64,000 nt of DNA from an uncultured Coriobacteriaceae bacterium. GTDB taxonomy: Bacteria; Actinomycetota; Coriobacteriia; Coriobacteriales; Eggerthellaceae. The notes under the pieces are model-generated. The model worked only from the letters and a program-made list of their open reading frames with translations, was not told where the DNA came from and made no database searches. This document shows, in pieces, positions 54,001 to 62,475 of this stretch (its first letter is position 1; the number at the start of each line of letters is the position of its first letter). The position numbers and the translations under genes are program-made. The stretch spans positions 124,001-188,000 of the forward strand of contig CALDCB010000007.1 of assembly GCA_937937585.1 (NCBI GenBank), given 5' to 3'.

Positions 54001-54530
54001 TGCGCGTTCTTTCCGGGTTCGATGGCGCGGTGGCGCTCTCGGAGAACTACCCCGAAAAGGTGAATGGGGAAATCGTCAAGGATCGCTTTGACGGCGATCT
54101 GCAATCCGCCGTCAGTCTTTGTGCGGAGTCTCGTGGCGATCTAAGACTCTCCTTGACAGAGCTCCTATCGCGAAACGCTGCGCAGCTCGTGGATCAGGGA
54201 ATCACCGTCCCAGGCGATATCATCGATGAAGTGCTTTCCGTTGGGAATGTCGCTAGGGATATCTCTTTGCAGATGATTACCGCCTGGGCGCAAACAACAA
54301 AGCCCATTCCATCGAGGGGCGAGATAACCAAGCGTTTGGAAGCGGCCTCACTCGGCGAGTACGTGAAGTTACTGCAGGGAACGCAGTCGATGATCCCCCT
54401 TTCGTTGGCGGACGACGCTTTCCTGGAATTGCTATGCAAGCGCAGGATGTGCGGCAAGGTTTCCAAGAATTCGAATCCCAAGAACCTCAGAAGAGTCTAT
54501 CCGAAGGGGATAATTCGCAAACGCGAGTGA
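51006..54530 (+). CDS. YobI-like large P-loop NTPase
   Basis: An 1174-residue protein. P-loop AVSGPYGAGKSS is at residues 56-67; the preceding KLIPLHPEPLKDDEF ... MRTVFSD region and the following TVSLAQF match the YobI group of P-loop NTPases. Two membrane helices follow (about 139-160 and 171-190), then Walker B DVVVFEDLDR. The large C-terminal part is alpha-helical without known motifs. YobI-type proteins are predicted conflict or defence NTPases anchored in the membrane. It starts 49 bp after the RloB gene. The GTG start is uncertain; TTG 51027 is an option. Confidence 0.78.
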   Translation: MGEWRGYLKKETQAHDSYEDAKLIPLHPEPLKDDEFAKYGRAMRTVFSDPKILNIAVSGPYGAGKSSVIARIREERLDDAWVTVSLAQFKGFDDNGKTMSSSSVEAEIINQMVHRVDLTCSPKSRFKKIGDRRRLVDVAASAALVCFALFTVSLWPLDIVAAIESRDVMRLLEFAAWATLAVFGVYKVLRSGAVPKAVKRLKFLDAEVEFAAGDSASPFDKCLADVIYLLNSAEVDVVVFEDLDRHGALPVFVKLRELNLLANDARSAGKKPLRFFYLIKDSLFDEPRDRTKFFDFVVPVIPFVDPSNALDIFMRDFEEVGLAPNKGFLYQLSSFIDDPRLLREVVDESAHYAFALFAEGKMRDGDCERVVAMMAYKSLFPFDYECLQVKRGYVFNALGRKAALESKLASKAGEDLESLRSRLGEIGEEDGNARVAVEKRIAALEGKASRFSSMTIRELVAEADDADILFAFGPNDLARPEDFKELRMGGVPASPSFPMLRFLICAGWIDESYERYMSNFYSESMSSRDAAYLSSLRQAAAVDRDFVPDDPEEIVARIDGPMAARAGARNIHLFKALLDGGGEEKLRQFMESLARDNDIGFLAEYVVSDQYLPAAFGEAIEYMGSPVEDFFVDEYLDDAGKRLFAKRFLLYALGAWAPKTSVAAALKFANSDSLFLAKDERIDDEGFCKALESAEYRAKTIDFESCDGRLIEFVHRKGLFEPNVGIVVGFLGSACSVERDVGPVDAVREVISLDEGDCLRGKVEEEKDLFVSSLLSEVEGDLPDDPDCALWILNDEKVDIERRREYIGRLRGIEIPDISFVTKQEFRTSFIGRGMVKATAGNVVEYFKGCGLEVDEALAGFVNAKGVPSSLTADFVSERGVDCGVFLMGIVRCVSIRMEVLELFLNRYGFKVADFGDADLDVDRVLALVEAGVLAMNAATLAFIRGNYDSVVLRFAELNVDGYLDLVLPDELGVRECPFDEGEALPLLKSEAIGLDEKLRVLSGFDGAVALSENYPEKVNGEIVKDRFDGDLQSAVSLCAESRGDLRLSLTELLSRNAAQLVDQGITVPGDIIDEVLSVGNVARDISLQMITAWAQTTKPIPSRGEITKRLEAASLGEYVKLLQGTQSMIPLSLADDAFLELLCKRRMCGKVSKNSNPKNLRRVYPKGIIRKRE

Positions 54531-54560
54531 TTTCGCCTGATTGGCGTTGTTGGTGCTGTG

Positions 54561-54737
54561 TCAGCCGTGCTTGTTCAGCACGGCGCTGATGGCTTGCAGT
54601 GCCTCTTTACGCTCGCCAGTTGACTTCTCGACGGTCTCGTTCTTGCTGCCCAGGTTCATCCGCGCCGCCCTTCCCGTTCGTTGCTTGTCTCGTTGGATTA
54701 TGCCGTGGTCGTCATGGGTGAATTTATGGAAGCGCAT
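54561..54737 (-). pseudogene. AlbA_2-type ATP-binding protein, N-terminal fragment
   Basis: The frame ends with MNLGSKNETVEKSTGERKEA then ISAVLNKHG and a stop. That is the start of AlbA_2 (divergent AAA-4) proteins, which normally goes on with a Gly-rich strand after LNKHG. The native ATG is probably at 54659. The typical Phe of VEFK is missing, so the fragment has decayed. A C-terminal piece of a similar protein lies at 36.6 kb. Confidence 0.45.
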
Positions 54738-54788
54738 TTGCTTGCCCCTTCCACGTTTTCATGCGCCTTAATGCCCTTTGTGAAGAAT

Positions 54789-54826
54789 CGTCCCATTGGG
54801 AAACGGATCCCAATGGGACGATTTTG
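54789..54826 (+). terminator. Strong rho-independent terminator
   Basis: Perfect 12-bp arms (54789-54800, 54809-54820) with an 8-nt loop and ATTTTGG after. It lies 260 bp behind the YobI-like gene and may close its transcript. Confidence 0.6.
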
Positions 54827-54992
54827 GTATTAGGCATAGGGGAAATCGGTGCGCTCCGCGTGTTTGAGGCTATGTGCCATTCCGATTCACTAATGCGTCC
54901 TAGGCGACTCGAAATGCTCCACCGAGATTGCTGGCAATCCTCTTCTCCTGTGCAAAATCCTGTCCTGCCTTGCGTTTTCGTCTTGACAAAAG

Positions 54993-55031
54993 GGATGTCT
55001 GCTGTAGGCCCACGGCCTACAGCAGACATCC
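54993..55031. repeat. Perfect 18-bp palindrome with 3-nt loop
   Basis: Arms GGATGTCTGCTGTAGGCC (54993-55010) and its exact complement (55014-55031) around CAC. A TTGACA box is just upstream (about 54983). Such a perfect stem may be a REP-like repeat, a small-RNA terminator or an IS end. Confidence 0.65.
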
Positions 55032-55578
55032 ACCTGCCTTTGCTCGCACGACATCCGCATCGGTGTTCCGACCGCCTCGGCATGTCGGGGCGGGCAAGGA
55101 TGTCTTTGGCTTCGATTCAGCCCTTCGGTTTGTTATCGGGCGTTTCGGCAAGCTGGGGGATCAGTTGTGGAGGAGTCGGCGGCATTTCTAGGCGTGGTGC
55201 TCTTCTGCCTATAGGCGTGATTCGGCATCTGTTGGACTAAACGCGCAGCGACTCGTTTTGTAGCCTGTTCGTTGCCATCAGGCATCGGCGGCAATCGTAG
55301 CAAGTTTGACAAATAGTACTTTCCAGGCGCGGCACTGGCCTACTCTTCGCCCCGCATCGAGGAGCGGGGCTGACATGATGGCCAGAGAGGGTGATCTGGA
55401 TATGCTCGCTGAGCGCTGCTTGTCAGATAGATGCATCATAAAACTTACATGCGGGGGAGAAAAGCCTCGATTTTGCCATAAAATTGAGGTCCGATGTAAG
55501 TTCTAGGGTGCCAAAAGTTACATCAACCGCTTACGACCGCTCTGTCTATCTCTCCGAGCGGGACGGGAGCTGATGCCT
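55032..55578. other. Non-coding stretch with nested hairpins
   Basis: No gene is recognised. At 55442-55502 an outer stem AACTTACAT/ATGTAAGTT holds an inner 10-bp stem (55465-55474 with 55480-55489, one G-T pair). A TACAT-bearing repeat follows at about 55516. The area looks like the end of a mobile element. Confidence 0.35.
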
Positions 55579-55989
55579 TTAAACTCCGCCATGTCGAGGT
55601 GAGCAGTGGTGATTGTTGGTCTGTGTGACGTGCTCGCCGCCACCGAGCCACTCTCCTGTTGCCAACCAAAGCTCAAAGAAGATGAGCCACTCCATGGCCC
55701 ACGGTGCATACGTGTCGGCGATGAGCTGTCTGCTGTCCCAATCCCGCCTTTTTTCATCAAATCCGAATTGGTGGGGTATCGAACCGAGGTCTTCGCATCG
55801 CTCAAGTGCTTCGGCTCTGCCCCAGACTTCTGGGAATCGCCCCTGCTCCAAGTTAGTCGAAGCTCGTGCGTCTTGCATCCTTCGGTCGGGGTGAGCCTGG
55901 CCTCCCAGAGGAGAACACCAGCGCGACTTCGGCCGAATCGGAGGAGGGGACGGCGTCGTGCTGGAAAGAGTTTTGGCACTCCTCGTCAC
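55579..55989 (-). pseudogene. Decayed gene, possibly an E2 (UBC-like) conflict protein
   Basis: A protein-like stretch within this frame reads CEDLGSIPHQFGFDEKRRDW and DTYAPWAMEWLIFFELWLAT then GEWLGGGEH. The ending resembles the C-terminal WL...W.G.GEH pattern of bacterial E2-family proteins of CBASS-type operons. Upstream sequence is poor in such motifs and no SD site is present, so a fragment is likely. The E2 assignment is weak. Confidence 0.3.
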
Positions 55990-56059
55990 GCCAGCACCAA
56001 GAGTCCGTATCCCGCTGCTTCTGAAACACGGTTAATTGCTGCTTGTCTCGATTAGATGC

Positions 56060-56274
56060 GGAACCTATTTTGTGAGGGAGCATCCGAAGATGCTCATGGC
56101 GGCTGGCATGGACGAGTACCTTGTCGCCGTTAATGGTAAGGGAAGCTACACCGTCGGCGGAGCGCGGCGGTCAAAGCCATCTTGGAAGACCTGGAGAGGC
56201 TGAATTTGATATCGTCATTCAAGGATGACGGCGAGGGAGATTACAGAGTGCATGCGAAGCGAAAGAAAGAATAG
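56060..56274 (+). pseudogene. Unrecognised gene fragment
   Basis: VREHPKMLMAAGMDEYLVAV then GKGSYTVGG in one frame and AAVKAILEDLERLNLISSFK then DDGEGDYRVHAKRKKE in the next make a plausible winged-helix C-terminus with a frameshift near 56165. No family is recognised. Confidence 0.35.
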
Positions 56275-56541
56275 CTTCGGAATCTCGCCGCGCCTATTCG
56301 GCATTCGATGCAGGGGATGGTCGGATTGATCCGCTTTGCGCAAATCGCTCAAATGCCATTGGCTTGATGGTGAAACCCCATTGGCGCGCATGGGCAATCC
56401 GTTGGGACTCGCTTTGGTTTTCCGAATTTGTTCTGAGCAAGCTGCGAGCGATAATTTGCTCGGATAAAAAACTAGGCGGAACCGCTTTCGCAACTCCGCC
56501 TTACAAAATCCGTGGATTTTTTTATCTAGATCCATTATGCC

Positions 56542-57507
56542 TTACCGAAACCAGCTGTCAATCAGCTTTGCCAAAAAAGCCATGGCCGATCGGATGGTGT
56601 CGTTGGCGGGCGCGAGATCGCTCATTTCGAACAGTTTCTTCTCGAGGCCTTCTAGATGCGATGCCGCGCTTTTCTTCCCAGATCCTTCGGGTACCAGCTG
56701 TGTATGCAGGTACATCAACGTGGTGATCTGCCTGATGCGGGGGTTCTTCATCTTGGCCGTTCTGACGCGGTGCGACAACCCGGCTTCTGCTAGGGCCTTC
56801 ATGACGGCCGCGTCGGCGCCGATTCTCGCGTCGACGATGGCGACGCCGTTTAAGACGTCGGACGAGTGGGCGCAGGCGTTCCTCACGGACTTCGCCTGGC
56901 GCAGCATGTAATGCTCGTGTCTCATCTTGTCGTCGCCCCAGCGCTCGGCGCAGAAGAGGTAGAGGTCTATAAAGCTTCCGAACGAGAAGAGCTCCATGAG
57001 GACCCAGATGGGCATTTCGGCCGGGCTGCCGCCGTACTTCCTGACGAGGTCGCCGCAGAACAAATCGCTGCCCATCATGTTGATCTCGCCCTCGCGGCGG
57101 CGGCGCTCGTTGTGGTTAAGGCCCGCCATGTAGTCGTGCGAGAGGGCGTAGCCGTCTTCGTCACCGTGCTCTGCCGCGATCATCATCAGCTTCGTGCGCG
57201 CCGCGTGCTCGACATCGAGCGTCAGCGGCAGCAGCGTGTAGCGCAGGTCGCGGTCGAGCGAGGCGAGCGCCTTCAGGTGCCCGAAGTCGAGGTTGAAGTA
57301 TTGGCCGTCGCACGGCCCGCCGACACGCTTCTCGAAGAGGGTACGGTATGCGGCGATTTTGAAGAAGTATGTGCGCTCGGAGAGGTATTGGGCGGCGTCT
57401 TTCTCGGAGCACAGCTTGAATGTGACGCCCTTTGACTTGAGGTGCTCGATCTGCTGCTCGACCGTGAGTAGGGGCTTGCGCTGGTCGACGCGGGCGGTCT
57501 CTTCCAT
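56542..57507 (-). CDS. Abi-family abortive-infection protein (AbiD/AbiF, HEPN)
   Basis: A 321-residue protein of the Abi_2 family. The start LTVEQQIEHLKSKGVTFKL, YFFKIAAYRTLFEK near residue 50, DVEHAARTKLMM and MPIWVLMELFSFGS are family marks. The HEPN R-x4-H appears as RNACAHSS in the second half, so RNase activity is expected. AbiD/AbiF proteins stop phage growth by killing or arresting infected cells. The ATG has AAGGAGATCC upstream, and a TATAAT (57540-57545, minus strand) gives a likely own promoter. It is the last defence gene of the island. Confidence 0.87.
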   Translation of the reverse strand: MEETARVDQRKPLLTVEQQIEHLKSKGVTFKLCSEKDAAQYLSERTYFFKIAAYRTLFEKRVGGPCDGQYFNLDFGHLKALASLDRDLRYTLLPLTLDVEHAARTKLMMIAAEHGDEDGYALSHDYMAGLNHNERRRREGEINMMGSDLFCGDLVRKYGGSPAEMPIWVLMELFSFGSFIDLYLFCAERWGDDKMRHEHYMLRQAKSVRNACAHSSDVLNGVAIVDARIGADAAVMKALAEAGLSHRVRTAKMKNPRIRQITTLMYLHTQLVPEGSGKKSAASHLEGLEKKLFEMSDLAPANDTIRSAMAFLAKLIDSWFR

Positions 57508-57539
57508 GAGGATCTCCTTATGACTTTGGCGTTCGATCG

Positions 57540-57545
57540 ATTATA
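57540..57545 (-). promoter_or_regulatory. -10 box of the Abi gene
   Basis: TATAAT on the minus strand, about 33 bp upstream of the start codon. TGCGAC 17 bp further upstream is only a weak -35 match. Confidence 0.4.
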
Positions 57546-57554
57546 CAGGTGCCG

Positions 57555-57665
57555 CTGACCCCGTCGCATCTCGTCAACTTGCGCAGCCAATGCACCGGAC
57601 AGTGACATGTCCCGCTCCTCCAGCACCGTCATCGCGCGCTTGTTGATCCTTGAGTCTAGCCCCAT
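57555..57665 (-). pseudogene. Possible RelB/DinJ-type antitoxin fragment
   Basis: From ATG 57665 the minus strand encodes MGLDSRINKRAMTVLEERDM then SLSGALAAQVDEMRRG, like the ribbon-helix-helix start of RelB/DinJ antitoxins. The frame goes on into the Abi gene without a proper end, so the gene is truncated or chance. The rest of the 57508-57896 gap holds no other gene that I see. Confidence 0.25.
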
Positions 57666-57896
57666 GCCGAGGCAAGGATTCTCGAGGAGACGCGGGCCAA
57701 CGGGCCGCTGGTGCAATACGCTGTCCGTAATGTCATTGGCAATACAAAAACCTGCAGGTCTAGTCAAAAAATCCAACCAATCGCCCCCGTGTCATTGTGC
57801 TTAACCTGCGGAAACCTTCGCAGAACAGGTGCAGGGCGCGGCATCGTGCTAATCTTGTTCCCGCTGATCAATCATCGATAATCGGGGGATTTCCTT

Positions 57897-59474
57897 TTGC
57901 AGCTGTACTCGTTGCAGTTCGTCGCTTTCCTGTGCCTGTCGCTGGCGGCGTACTTCGCCTTGGGCCGCATCGCGCCGCGCTACCAGTGGACGGTGCTTTT
58001 GGCCGCCTCGCTCGGCTTCTACGTCTGCACTGGCTGGCACAACCTGTTCTTCATCCTTCTTACCGCTGGCTCGTCCTGGGCGGTGGGCATGGCCTTCGGT
58101 AAGCTGGAGGAACGCTCCAAGGCCGCCCGCAAGGCCGTGTCCGACCGCGCCCAGAAAAAGGCGATTAAGGCCCGCTTCAACCACTATAAGTGGCTTGCCC
58201 TGCTCGCCGCGCTGGTGCTGAACTTCGGCGTGCTGTCCTACATTAAGTACTGGAACGTCCTGCTGGATGGCCTGGGCATGGGCGGGTCGTTCCTGGCCTC
58301 GTCGCTGCTGCTCCCTCTGGGTTTGTCGTTCTACACCTTCCAGTCGATGGGCTACCTCATCGACGCTTACAACGGCAAGGTGCAGCCTGAGCGCAACCCG
58401 CTCAAGTACCTGCTGTTCGTCTCGTGGTTCCCGCAGCTCATCCAGGGTCCCATCAACCGCTTCGATCAACTGGCCGAGCAGCTTTGCGCCCCTCGTCATT
58501 TCGATGCCGCCGGCGCCAAGCGCGCCCTGCTCCTCATCGGCTTCGGCATGCTGAAGAAGTTCGTCATCGCCGACATGCTGGTGAAGACCATCGCCGCGTG
58601 CCTGGATCAGGTGACGCTCGGAACGCCCGGCTCCATCATCGTGTTCGGCATCCTTCTGTATTCGGCGCAGCAGTACGGCGACTTCTCGGGCGGCATCGAC
58701 ATGGTGCGCGGCGTGTCTCAGCTGTTCGGCGTGCGCATGGCAGAGAACTTCCGCCAGCCCTACTTCAGCGTCTCGCTCGGCGACTTCTGGCGCCGCTGGC
58801 ACATCACGCTGGGCGCGTGGATGCGCGACTACGTGTTCTACCCGTTCGCGCTTACCGACGCGATGCGCCGCTTGGGCAAGTGGGCCGGCGCCCACTTGGG
58901 CGAGCACTGGGGCCGCACGCTGCCGGCATCGGTCGCCAACATCCTTGTGTTCTTCCTGGTCGGCCTTTGGCACGGCGCCGAGGCTCACTTCATTTGGTGG
59001 GGCCTGTACAACGGCCTGGTCATCGCGGCCGCCGACTTGGCCTCGCCTTTGTTCGCCCGTATGAAGGCGGCCCTGCACGTCGACGACACCACCAACGCGT
59101 GGCATGTGTGGCGCGTGATACGCACGTTCATTGTGGTGAACATCGGCTGGTATTTCGACCGCATTTACGACTTCGGTGATTGCCTGCAGGCCTTCCACAA
59201 CACGCTGTTCAACTTCAATGCGGCGGCGTTCATGTCCACGCTTTCGGCGCTTCAGGGCGGCGACGGCTTCGTGACCTTCGGTTTCGCCGCAATTGGCTGC
59301 GCAATTGTTTTCGCAATCAGCATCATGCGCGAGCGCAGTATTGACGTTACTGGCCAGTTCCTGCAGAAGAACGTGGTCGTGCGTTTCGTGTGCTATGGCA
59401 TCGTCGGTTTGCTGGTTGTCGCGTCCTTCGCGTATGCCCCCACCGCGGGAGGGTTCATTTATGCGAATTTTTAA
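57897..59474 (+). CDS. MBOAT-family O-acyltransferase (DltB/AlgI-like)
   Basis: A 525-residue polytopic membrane protein with the MBOAT signature: LPLGLSFYTFQSMGYLID in the middle, NRFDQLAEQL, QYGDFSGGIDMVRG, FWRRWHITLGAWMRDYVFYP, and the catalytic His in VGLWHGAEAHFIWWGLYNG. Such enzymes move an acyl or aminoacyl group to a polymer outside the cell; DltB and AlgI are the known models. The TTG at 57897 has GGGGGAT upstream. It leads an operon with an SGNH-like gene (14-bp overlap) and a DltA-like ligase, so aminoacylation of a teichoic acid or similar polymer is likely. Confidence 0.9.
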   Translation: MQLYSLQFVAFLCLSLAAYFALGRIAPRYQWTVLLAASLGFYVCTGWHNLFFILLTAGSSWAVGMAFGKLEERSKAARKAVSDRAQKKAIKARFNHYKWLALLAALVLNFGVLSYIKYWNVLLDGLGMGGSFLASSLLLPLGLSFYTFQSMGYLIDAYNGKVQPERNPLKYLLFVSWFPQLIQGPINRFDQLAEQLCAPRHFDAAGAKRALLLIGFGMLKKFVIADMLVKTIAACLDQVTLGTPGSIIVFGILLYSAQQYGDFSGGIDMVRGVSQLFGVRMAENFRQPYFSVSLGDFWRRWHITLGAWMRDYVFYPFALTDAMRRLGKWAGAHLGEHWGRTLPASVANILVFFLVGLWHGAEAHFIWWGLYNGLVIAAADLASPLFARMKAALHVDDTTNAWHVWRVIRTFIVVNIGWYFDRIYDFGDCLQAFHNTLFNFNAAAFMSTLSALQGGDGFVTFGFAAIGCAIVFAISIMRERSIDVTGQFLQKNVVVRFVCYGIVGLLVVASFAYAPTAGGFIYANF

Positions 59475-60801
59475 AACAGCAATGAAAGTGCTTGGCGTTC
59501 TGCTGTTCGCCGTGCTGTTGAACTCGGCGGTGACATTCGCGTTCGTGCCCTACGCGTCGAAATGCGATCTTACCTGGCAGGATTACCGCCAGCAAGACAA
59601 CCTTGACCTGGTGTTCGTGGGCAACTCGCGCACCGCGCATGCGTTCAACCCGCAGCAGATTGGCGACAAGCTGGGTGTTGACGCGTTCAACACCTGCACG
59701 CAGGGCCAGCTTATCGAGGAATCGTATCTGGCTGTGAAGAAGGTCGTCGACGATTATCACCCCGAAACCATCGTGTTCGGTTTCGACTTCTGCGACGTTC
59801 AGGGAAGCGAGTTCCCTAACCCCGGTCGCGCGTTCGTCAACGCAAAGGACAAGGATGACTTGGGCGCGTACTTGTCGGATTGCGCTTACTACTTTGGCGA
59901 CGATCGCTTCTACACCAAGAAGGAATCCATCAACTGGTTGTTCCCTTGGGTGGATAATCATGTGAAGCCAACGCCTAGCACCATTGCGCAGAACGTCAAG
60001 ATGAAGATCGAGCAGCCCTCGCTTAAGGAGGCTGTTGAGGCGTCCTCGCCAGGTTGGACGTATTTCGGCAAAGGCTACAGCAACCTTGACCGCACGCTTG
60101 ACTACAACCAGGGCGACACGAAGGTGTATACCGACGTGTACAAGTGGAAGACCTTGGACGATCGCAAACTTCAAACGCTTGCCGACATGGCCGACTATTG
60201 CAAGCAGAACGACGTTGAATTTGTTGTGGCCGTGGCCCCGCTGCCTGTGTACAACGTGCTGTGCTACGGCAACAGATACTTCGATTACAGCATGCAAGTG
60301 CGCAACCTGGTTAGCCAGCATGGCGGCCAGTACTACGATTTCAACTTGGCCAAGCCTGGTCTGTACGACACGACGGACATCGCGAACTATGCCGACTTCC
60401 AGCATTTGAACACGCGCGGCGCCGCTGCCGCTAGTGAGGCACTGGTCAAGCTGTTCAAAGCGCGCGAGTCGGGCGAAGACGTGCGCAGCATGTTCTACTC
60501 GCAAGATCAGTACGAGCAGGCACATCAGTATGTTGACCTGGTACAACTTGACGCTACGTGCGAAGATGGAAGCGTGAATCTTGCCGCCATGGCATATGCG
60601 GGCAAGGGAACGCCTGTCGAGTACCAGTTCTGCGCGAAGGATGCTGCAGGCACCTGGCAGATTGTACGCGATTGGTCGGGCGACTCGTCGTTCGAGATGC
60701 CGGTTGAAGGCCACGGCATGTGCGAGGTGCGCGTGAACGCTCGCAAAGTTGGTTCGACAGCGGAGTTCGATCGTTATCGCGTGAGGGCAGTCACGTACTA
60801 G
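59461..60801 (+). CDS. Membrane-anchored SGNH-like protein (DltD-like role)
   Basis: A 446-residue protein with one N-terminal membrane helix (about 7-28) and an extracellular domain. LDLVFVGNSRTAHAFNP resembles SGNH block I with the nucleophilic Ser, FGFDFCDVQG a later strand, and FQHLNTRGA the His-containing last block. About 100 further residues form a beta-rich C-terminal domain. It likely assists the MBOAT enzyme in acyl transfer on the outer face, as DltD or AlgJ do. Overlap with the MBOAT gene and GGGAGGG upstream of ATG 59461 support the start. Confidence 0.8.
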   Translation: MRIFKTAMKVLGVLLFAVLLNSAVTFAFVPYASKCDLTWQDYRQQDNLDLVFVGNSRTAHAFNPQQIGDKLGVDAFNTCTQGQLIEESYLAVKKVVDDYHPETIVFGFDFCDVQGSEFPNPGRAFVNAKDKDDLGAYLSDCAYYFGDDRFYTKKESINWLFPWVDNHVKPTPSTIAQNVKMKIEQPSLKEAVEASSPGWTYFGKGYSNLDRTLDYNQGDTKVYTDVYKWKTLDDRKLQTLADMADYCKQNDVEFVVAVAPLPVYNVLCYGNRYFDYSMQVRNLVSQHGGQYYDFNLAKPGLYDTTDIANYADFQHLNTRGAAAASEALVKLFKARESGEDVRSMFYSQDQYEQAHQYVDLVQLDATCEDGSVNLAAMAYAGKGTPVEYQFCAKDAAGTWQIVRDWSGDSSFEMPVEGHGMCEVRVNARKVGSTAEFDRYRVRAVTY

Positions 60802-60921
60802 TGTCGGCGGTTGCGGGTTTTGGGCGCCGTCGCGGCCGAGCTGCTTGGTAGTCGCAACTGCGAGCGCTGGCGCATCGCTGGTGCAGCAGGCGCAGGTCTG
60901 GAAGAACGCAGGGGAGAAGCA

Positions 60922-62475
60922 ATGAGAAGCATAATCGAATGGTTGCAGGCAACGGCAGAGCGAACCCCTGAAAAGGTTGCCGTCTGCGACGAAACCGATT
61001 CGCTAACGTTTGCGCAGCTTTACGAGGCCGCGCGCGTGTTAGGCTCGTGGGTCGCGCGGCGTCAAGAGGCTCGCGTTCCGGTTGCTCTGTTCATGGAGAA
61101 AAGCCCGCGCTGTCTGGCTGCCATGATGGGTGCGGCCTATGCCCGCTGCCCGTATTCGGTGATTGACGTGCGCCAGCCCGATGCGCGCCTTTCTTCTATC
61201 ATGGCCACGCTGAAACCCGGCGTGGTGCTCACCGATGCCGTTAACGCCGATCGTGCTCATGAGGCGTTCGATGCAACCGGCACACCTGTTGTGCTGATCG
61301 ACGAGGTGCTGGGCGCCGCAGGTCAGGGTGCTGCCACCGCCGCGGCTGCGCTTGACGCCGCCGCATCGCAGGCGCTTGACCAGCGCTTCGCCACCGCGCT
61401 TGACGTCGACCCGCTCTATATTAACTTCACCAGCGGCTCTACCGGCACGCCTAAAGGCGTGGCCGTGTGCCATCGTTCGGTCATCGATTTCATCCCGCAA
61501 TTCGACAGCGTTTTCGGCATTGGCCAGGACGACCGCATTGGCAACCAGGCCCCGTTCGACTTCGACGTGTCGGTGAAGGACATCTACAGCACCTTGCTTA
61601 CGGGCGCTACGCTGGTTCTTATCCCGCGCGACTACTTCAGCCAGCCCGCCAAGCTGATGGATTTCCTGGCTGACAACGCCATCACCACCTGCACGTGGGC
61701 GGTAAGCGCCATGTGCTTCGTGTCCATCATGGGCGGTTTTGACTACCGCGTGCCCGAAACTATCAACAAGGTTATTTTCTCGGGCGAGGTTATGCCGCCC
61801 AAGCAGCTTGCTAAGTGGCGCCGCGCCCTTCCGAACGCCACGTTCGTGAACGTGTACGGCCCGACCGAGGTTACGTGCAACTGCACCTACCATGTGGTTG
61901 ACCGTGAGTACGCGAAGGACGAGGTCATCCCTGCGGGCAAGCCGTTCCTTAACGAAGGCGTTTTCCTGCTTGACGATGATGCTCTGGTAACCCAGCCCGG
62001 TGCCGAGGGCGAGGTGTGCGTTACTGGCACCTGCCTGGCGCTTGGCTACTACAACGACCCTCAGCGCACGGCGGCGGCTTTCGTGCAAAACCCGCTTTCG
62101 GCCGCCTTCCCCGAAACCATGTATCGTACGGGTGACCTGGCACGTTGGGACGAAAATGGCAACTTGGTTTTCTCGGGCCGAAAGGATCATCAAATCAAGC
62201 ACCTGGGCCAGCGCATCGAGCTTGGCGAAATCGAGGCTGCGGCACAGGCTGCCGACGGCGTCGAGCGTGCGTGCTGCCTGTACGACGCGAAGCGCAAGAA
62301 AATCTCGCTCTGTTACGATGGCCCGCTTGCAGCCGATGCGCTGCTGGAGTCGCTTTCCGCGAAGTTGCCGCACTACATGGTGCCCGCGAAGCTTATTCCT
62401 GTAGAACATATGCCGCTTACCAAGAACGGCAAGGTCGATCGCGCAGCACTTGCGCAGATGGGCGGTGCGAAATGA
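60922..62475 (+). CDS. DltA-like amino-acid adenylation enzyme
   Basis: A 517-residue stand-alone adenylation domain. The phosphate loop FTSGSTGTPKGVAV, the A5 motif VNVYGPTEVTCNCTYH, the A7 motif YRTGDLARWDENG, A8 HQIKHLGQRIELGEIEA and the A10 Lys in LTKNGKVDRAAL are all present. It matches the size and style of DltA, which activates D-alanine and loads it on a carrier. Because a LysA-like PLP enzyme is encoded next, the true substrate may be another amino acid. ATG 60922 has GGGGAGA upstream. Confidence 0.87.
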   Translation: MRSIIEWLQATAERTPEKVAVCDETDSLTFAQLYEAARVLGSWVARRQEARVPVALFMEKSPRCLAAMMGAAYARCPYSVIDVRQPDARLSSIMATLKPGVVLTDAVNADRAHEAFDATGTPVVLIDEVLGAAGQGAATAAAALDAAASQALDQRFATALDVDPLYINFTSGSTGTPKGVAVCHRSVIDFIPQFDSVFGIGQDDRIGNQAPFDFDVSVKDIYSTLLTGATLVLIPRDYFSQPAKLMDFLADNAITTCTWAVSAMCFVSIMGGFDYRVPETINKVIFSGEVMPPKQLAKWRRALPNATFVNVYGPTEVTCNCTYHVVDREYAKDEVIPAGKPFLNEGVFLLDDDALVTQPGAEGEVCVTGTCLALGYYNDPQRTAAAFVQNPLSAAFPETMYRTGDLARWDENGNLVFSGRKDHQIKHLGQRIELGEIEAAAQAADGVERACCLYDAKRKKISLCYDGPLAADALLESLSAKLPHYMVPAKLIPVEHMPLTKNGKVDRAALAQMGGAK

